From W0P28-013 sp963659365 (GTDB taxonomy: Bacteria > Bacteroidota > Bacteroidia > Bacteroidales > Paludibacteraceae): a DNA stretch of 33,473 nt. Every line of letters begins with the position of its first letter. Position 1 is the stretch's first letter. Both the position numbers and the translations under genes were made by a program. Below the pieces are notes generated by a model. That model worked only from the letters and a program-made list of their open reading frames with translations, was not told where the DNA came from and did no database searches. The stretch lies in NCBI GenBank assembly GCA_963659365.1, contig CAVKTI010000021.1:1-33473 (forward strand). Reading direction: 5' to 3'. Shown piece after piece: positions 30,607 through 33,473 of the stretch.

Positions 30607-31736
30607 AACACCGCCACACCATAATAATAGCACTGCTTGCGCTTGGAGCGACCGCCGCCTATGCGCAAACCGACTCCATCGCTGCTGCAGCGCCACAAAG
30701 TCGCGACTCTATCGCCGAACTGCTGCCTTTCGACTTGGCAAATGCGCACCAAGCCGACATCGACGAAGGCAAAGTGTTGGACAAAAAACACATGAGCAAA
30801 ACCGACTACATTCCCGAAATACACGGCACAGTGCGCGGTCGCTACGAATACTGCACCACGCTCAACGCTCACCGCTTTCAGGTGCGCAACGCACGCATGA
30901 GCATCACGGGCAATGTGCACCCGATAGTGGCCTACAAAGCCGAAATCGATTTTTCGGACAAAGGCACGCTGAAAATGCTCGACGCTTACGCCCGCGTATT
31001 CCCTGTGAAAGGGCTTGCGCTCACCATCGGACAGATGAAAGTGCCGTTCAGCACCGACAATCTGCGCAGTCCGCACCTGCAATACTTTGCCAACCGCTCA
31101 TTTTTGGTAAAAGAGACCGCTGGCACACGAGATGTTGGCTTCACAGCGGGCTACACGCTGAAAGAGAAATTTCCGTTTTCGGTGGTGGCTGGCATCTACA
31201 ACGGATTGGGACTGACGCAGCAAAAAGTGTGGAAAAAGCACATGTGCTACTCGGCGCGCGCCACATTCGATCCGTGCAAATACATCAATTTTTCGCTCAA
31301 TTTTCAGTCGTTCGACCCCGATTCGCTCCGCATGAATGTGTACGATGTGGGGATTTACACCAATTTTTACGGTGCGCATATCGAGGCGGAATATCTTTAC
31401 AAAACCTACGAAGACAATGCGTTCAAGCCATCGCACGCCTTTTCGGGCTTTGTCAATTACGACCTGAAACTGCCAAAAGTATTCAGCAAAATATCGTTTT
31501 TGGCGCGCTACGACATGATGACCGACCACAACCACGGCTACAACGACGCTGACGGCCACTACAACATCGACGATGTGGCGCGGCAACGCATCACCGCTGG
31601 CGTAACTTTGAGCCTCTCGAAGCCGTTTTTTGCCGACCTGCGCATCAACTACGAAAAATACTTCTACGACGATTGGACACTCGCCGACGATGCCAACAAA
31701 GACAAACTCGTCGTCGAAATGGTTGTACGATTTTAA
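30603..31736 (+). CDS. OprO/OprP-type porin (377 aa)
   Basis: An outer-membrane beta-barrel of the phosphate-selective porin O/P family. Residues 1-20 are a signal peptide ending AYA. After a linker come the barrel strands: 'GTVRGRYEYCTTLNAHRFQV', 'NARMSITGNVHPIVAYKAEI', 'LTIGQMKVPFSTDNLRSP' with 'RSFLVKE' and 'RDVGFTAGYTL' as in OprO/P-type proteins, and the chain ends in the C-terminal phenylalanine 'EMVVRF' expected of a barrel recognised by the Bam complex. Phosphate selectivity cannot be inferred. Coupling to the HAD phosphatase by an ATGA overlap hints at phosphorylated-substrate or phosphate use, but this is inference. Confidence 0.85.
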   Translation: MKHRHTIIIALLALGATAAYAQTDSIAAAAPQSRDSIAELLPFDLANAHQADIDEGKVLDKKHMSKTDYIPEIHGTVRGRYEYCTTLNAHRFQVRNARMSITGNVHPIVAYKAEIDFSDKGTLKMLDAYARVFPVKGLALTIGQMKVPFSTDNLRSPHLQYFANRSFLVKETAGTRDVGFTAGYTLKEKFPFSVVAGIYNGLGLTQQKVWKKHMCYSARATFDPCKYINFSLNFQSFDPDSLRMNVYDVGIYTNFYGAHIEAEYLYKTYEDNAFKPSHAFSGFVNYDLKLPKVFSKISFLARYDMMTDHNHGYNDADGHYNIDDVARQRITAGVTLSLSKPFFADLRINYEKYFYDDWTLADDANKDKLVVEMVVRF

Positions 31737-32029
31737 TAGTTAGAAGTGAGTAGTTAGAAGTGAGCAGTGATTTTTTTGAGTGAGGAGTGAGGAATTAGGA
31801 GTGAGGAGTGATGCGGCAAGCCGCAATTTCAAATTTCAGAATTTCAAATTTCAAATTGTCGGTAGCCGAAACGCCTTAATCTTCAAATTTTCAAATAACC
31901 AAATCAGCAAATCAACAAAAACTTAGAAACATAGAAACAGCGCGTAGCGCGAGAAACTAGAAACAAAAATTGCGCCAGCAATTTTGAGAAACTAGAAATT
32001 AGAAATCAGAAACCAAAAACAAAACCGCC
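31737..32029. repeat. Spacer made of repeat words (porin-kbl)
   Basis: No gene. It begins 'tagttagaagtgagtagttag' immediately at the porin stop, then 'gagtgaggaattaggagtgag', TGCGGCAAGCCGCA (31812-31825), 'aatttcaaatttcag' words, 'cagcgcgtagcgcgagaaac' and AAAATTGCGCCAGCAATTTT. No convincing promoter for kbl was found. Confidence 0.75.
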
Positions 32030-33229
32030 ATGTACGACAAATTTCAAAAACATCTGCAAGCCGAATTGAGCAATATCGAAGCGGCTGGGCTCTACAAAAA
32101 CGAGCGACTCATCTGCTCGCCACAAAGCGCAGAAATACGCGTAAACGAGCAAACAGTGTTGAATTTTTGCGCCAACAACTATCTTGGTTTGGCCGACAAT
32201 CCCGAACTGATTACCGCCGCCAAACGCGCCATGGACGAGCGCGGCTACGGTATGTCGTCGGTGCGATTTATCTGCGGTACACAAGACCTGCACAAGCAGT
32301 TGGAGGCGGCCATCGCACGCTTTTTTGGCACCGAAGACACCATTTTGTACGCCGCCTGTTTCGATGCCAACGGTGGTGTGTTCGAGCCGCTGCTCACCGA
32401 CGAAGATGCCATCATCTCCGACACGCTCAACCACGCCTCTATCATCGACGGCGTGCGGCTCTGCAAGGCGCAACGCTTGCGCTACGCCAATGCCGACATG
32501 ACCGACCTCGAAACGCAACTGCAAGTGGCGCAACAGTGCCGTTTCCGCCTCATTGTTACCGATGGCGTGTTCTCGATGGACGGCAATGTCTGCCCGCTCG
32601 ACAAGATATATGCGCTCGCCCAAAAATACGATGCCATGGTGATGGTCGATGAGAGCCATTCGGCAGGCGTGGTCGGTCGCACTGGGCGCGGCGTAACCGA
32701 ACTTTTCGACCTGCGTAGCAAAGTGGAGATCATCACAGGCACGCTCGGCAAAGCCTTTGGCGGCGCGGTGGGCGGATTCACCACCGGTCGAAAAGAGATT
32801 ATCGATATGTTGCGCCAACGCTCGCGCCCATACCTCTTTTCCAATTCGCTGCCGCCGATGATTGTGGCTGCTGGCATCAAAATGTTCGAACTGATGGACT
32901 CGACCAACGAGCGGCAAGAGCGGCTGCACGCCAACACCGACTATTTCCGCGACCAAATGCTGGCCGCAGGCTTCGACATCAAGCCCACGCAGTCGGCCAT
33001 CTGCGCCGTGATGCTCTACGATGCGCGCCTATCGCAACAGTTTGCCGCACGCTTGCAGGACGAAGGCATCTATGTTACAGGCTTCTACTATCCCGTCGTG
33101 CCAAAAGGGCAAGCACGCATCCGTGTGCAAATTTCGGCAGCACACACACGCGCCCACCTCGACAAATGCATCGCCGCCTTCATCAAAATAGGCAAAGAGT
33201 TGAAGGTTTTAGTTAGAAGTGAGAAGTGA
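32030..33229 (+). CDS. kbl: 2-amino-3-ketobutyrate CoA ligase / AONS-family enzyme (399 aa)
   Basis: A PLP enzyme of the alpha-oxoamine synthase family. The best match is glycine C-acetyltransferase, which joins glycine and acetyl-CoA, or splits aminoacetone precursors in threonine breakdown. Visible blocks are 'NFCANNYLGLADNPELI', 'GYGMSSVRFICGTQDLHKQL' (72-91), 'SDTLNHASIIDG', 'VDESHSAGVVG' and Lys241 in 'TGTLGKAFGGAVGGF'. The 'MSSVRFICGTQ' block favours Kbl over 8-amino-7-oxononanoate synthase. In some Bacteroidota close relatives make sphingoid bases, which cannot be excluded by eye. The tail 'KVLVRSEK' plus stop is encoded by the first repeat word of the downstream spacer (ttagttagaagtgagaag). 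Confidence 0.9.
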   Translation: MYDKFQKHLQAELSNIEAAGLYKNERLICSPQSAEIRVNEQTVLNFCANNYLGLADNPELITAAKRAMDERGYGMSSVRFICGTQDLHKQLEAAIARFFGTEDTILYAACFDANGGVFEPLLTDEDAIISDTLNHASIIDGVRLCKAQRLRYANADMTDLETQLQVAQQCRFRLIVTDGVFSMDGNVCPLDKIYALAQKYDAMVMVDESHSAGVVGRTGRGVTELFDLRSKVEIITGTLGKAFGGAVGGFTTGRKEIIDMLRQRSRPYLFSNSLPPMIVAAGIKMFELMDSTNERQERLHANTDYFRDQMLAAGFDIKPTQSAICAVMLYDARLSQQFAARLQDEGIYVTGFYYPVVPKGQARIRVQISAAHTRAHLDKCIAAFIKIGKELKVLVRSEK

Positions 33230-33422
33230 GGAGTGAGGAGTGAGGAGTGATGCGGCGAAGCCGCAATTTCAGATTGGGTTGATAAGTTGACGAGTTGAAA
33301 AGTTGATGAGTTTAACGCATTAGTATTGGCTTGCAAGGCAAAAATAATCTTCAAATCAATAACCAGAAATTACTTTTCACTTTATACACTTTTACACTTT
33401 CATACTTTCAAACTAAATAAAA
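33230..33422. repeat. Spacer made of repeat words (kbl-CYTH gene)
   Basis: No gene. Contains 'gaggagtgaggagtgatgcg', TGCGGCGAAGCCGCA (33251-33265), 'gttgatgagtttaacgcatt' (33301-33320, also at 11356) and 'actttatacacttttacact' words leading to the next start codon. Confidence 0.7.
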
Positions 33423-33473
33423 ATGAACATCGAGATAGAACGAAAATTTTTGGTTATTTCCGATGGCTACAAG
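33423..33473 (+). CDS. CYTH-domain triphosphatase-like protein, N-terminus only
   Basis: Seventeen codons (MNIEIERKFLVISDGYK) are present before the window ends. The ExExK-type opening EIERKFLV is the hallmark of CYTH proteins (triphosphate tunnel metalloenzymes), which in Bacteroidota often hydrolyse inorganic triphosphate. The rest lies outside the window. Confidence 0.75.
   Translation, partial: MNIEIERKFLVISDGYK

Noticed and set aside
30381..31082. Invertible promoter or inverted repeats controlling the glycan or porin genes
   Set aside because: I found no inverted repeat pair flanking a promoter in either region; the inverted pairs present are transposon ends or small hairpins.

Overview
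The window comes from a member of the Bacteroidota, most likely order Bacteroidales. The evidence is a recurring promoter pattern (TTTG or TTG, about 20 bp, then TAnnTTTG), a secreted giant with a type IX secretion C-terminal sorting domain, a PadR/PspC/DUF2807 pair, an OprO/P-type porin, an O-antigen-type ABC permease, and the absence of clear Shine-Dalgarno sequences.

Layout. (1) 1-1758: the end of an integrated mobile element. A leftward operon of four very small genes, two of them helix-turn-helix proteins, faces a rightward Xre repressor across a promoter/operator region. The element ends in the 3' half of a tRNA-Lys(CTT) gene, with the native terminator just beyond. (2) 1804-13742: a surface-glycan locus read entirely leftward, from an ABC permease (wzm) through gmd, fcl, fic and fdtA/fdtC/fdtB to four glycosyltransferase genes (GT2, GT11, GT61, GT2). 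It should make GDP-L-fucose and a dTDP-3-acetamido-3,6-dideoxyhexose and add them to a glycan. The locus is heavily remodelled. It carries two non-autonomous transposons with clean target-site duplications, long poly-C/poly-G tracts inside two coding regions, a decayed acyltransferase-3 gene, a 20-codon stump of the ABC ATPase gene wzt, and further gene scraps. (3) 13801-33473: ordinary chromosomal genes: nuclease lipoprotein, lipid kinase, PadR and PspC proteins, a 1653-residue secreted protein, a degenerate phosphatase-fold protein, pepT, a membrane protein, an RNA ligase, a HAD phosphatase, a porin, kbl and the start of a CYTH gene. From 11308 onward most larger spacers are filled with a mosaic of short repeated words and hairpins, which is nearly absent between 1800 and 11300.

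Most notable reading: the glycan locus looks like a phase-variable, recombining cassette. The GT61 gene is out of frame at an 11-C tract, so probably off in this sequence, while the sugar N-acetyltransferase gene carries a 10-G tract and is in frame. With wzt reduced to a stump, the permease has no ATPase partner inside the window. Family assignments are made by eye from motifs; no database search was possible.
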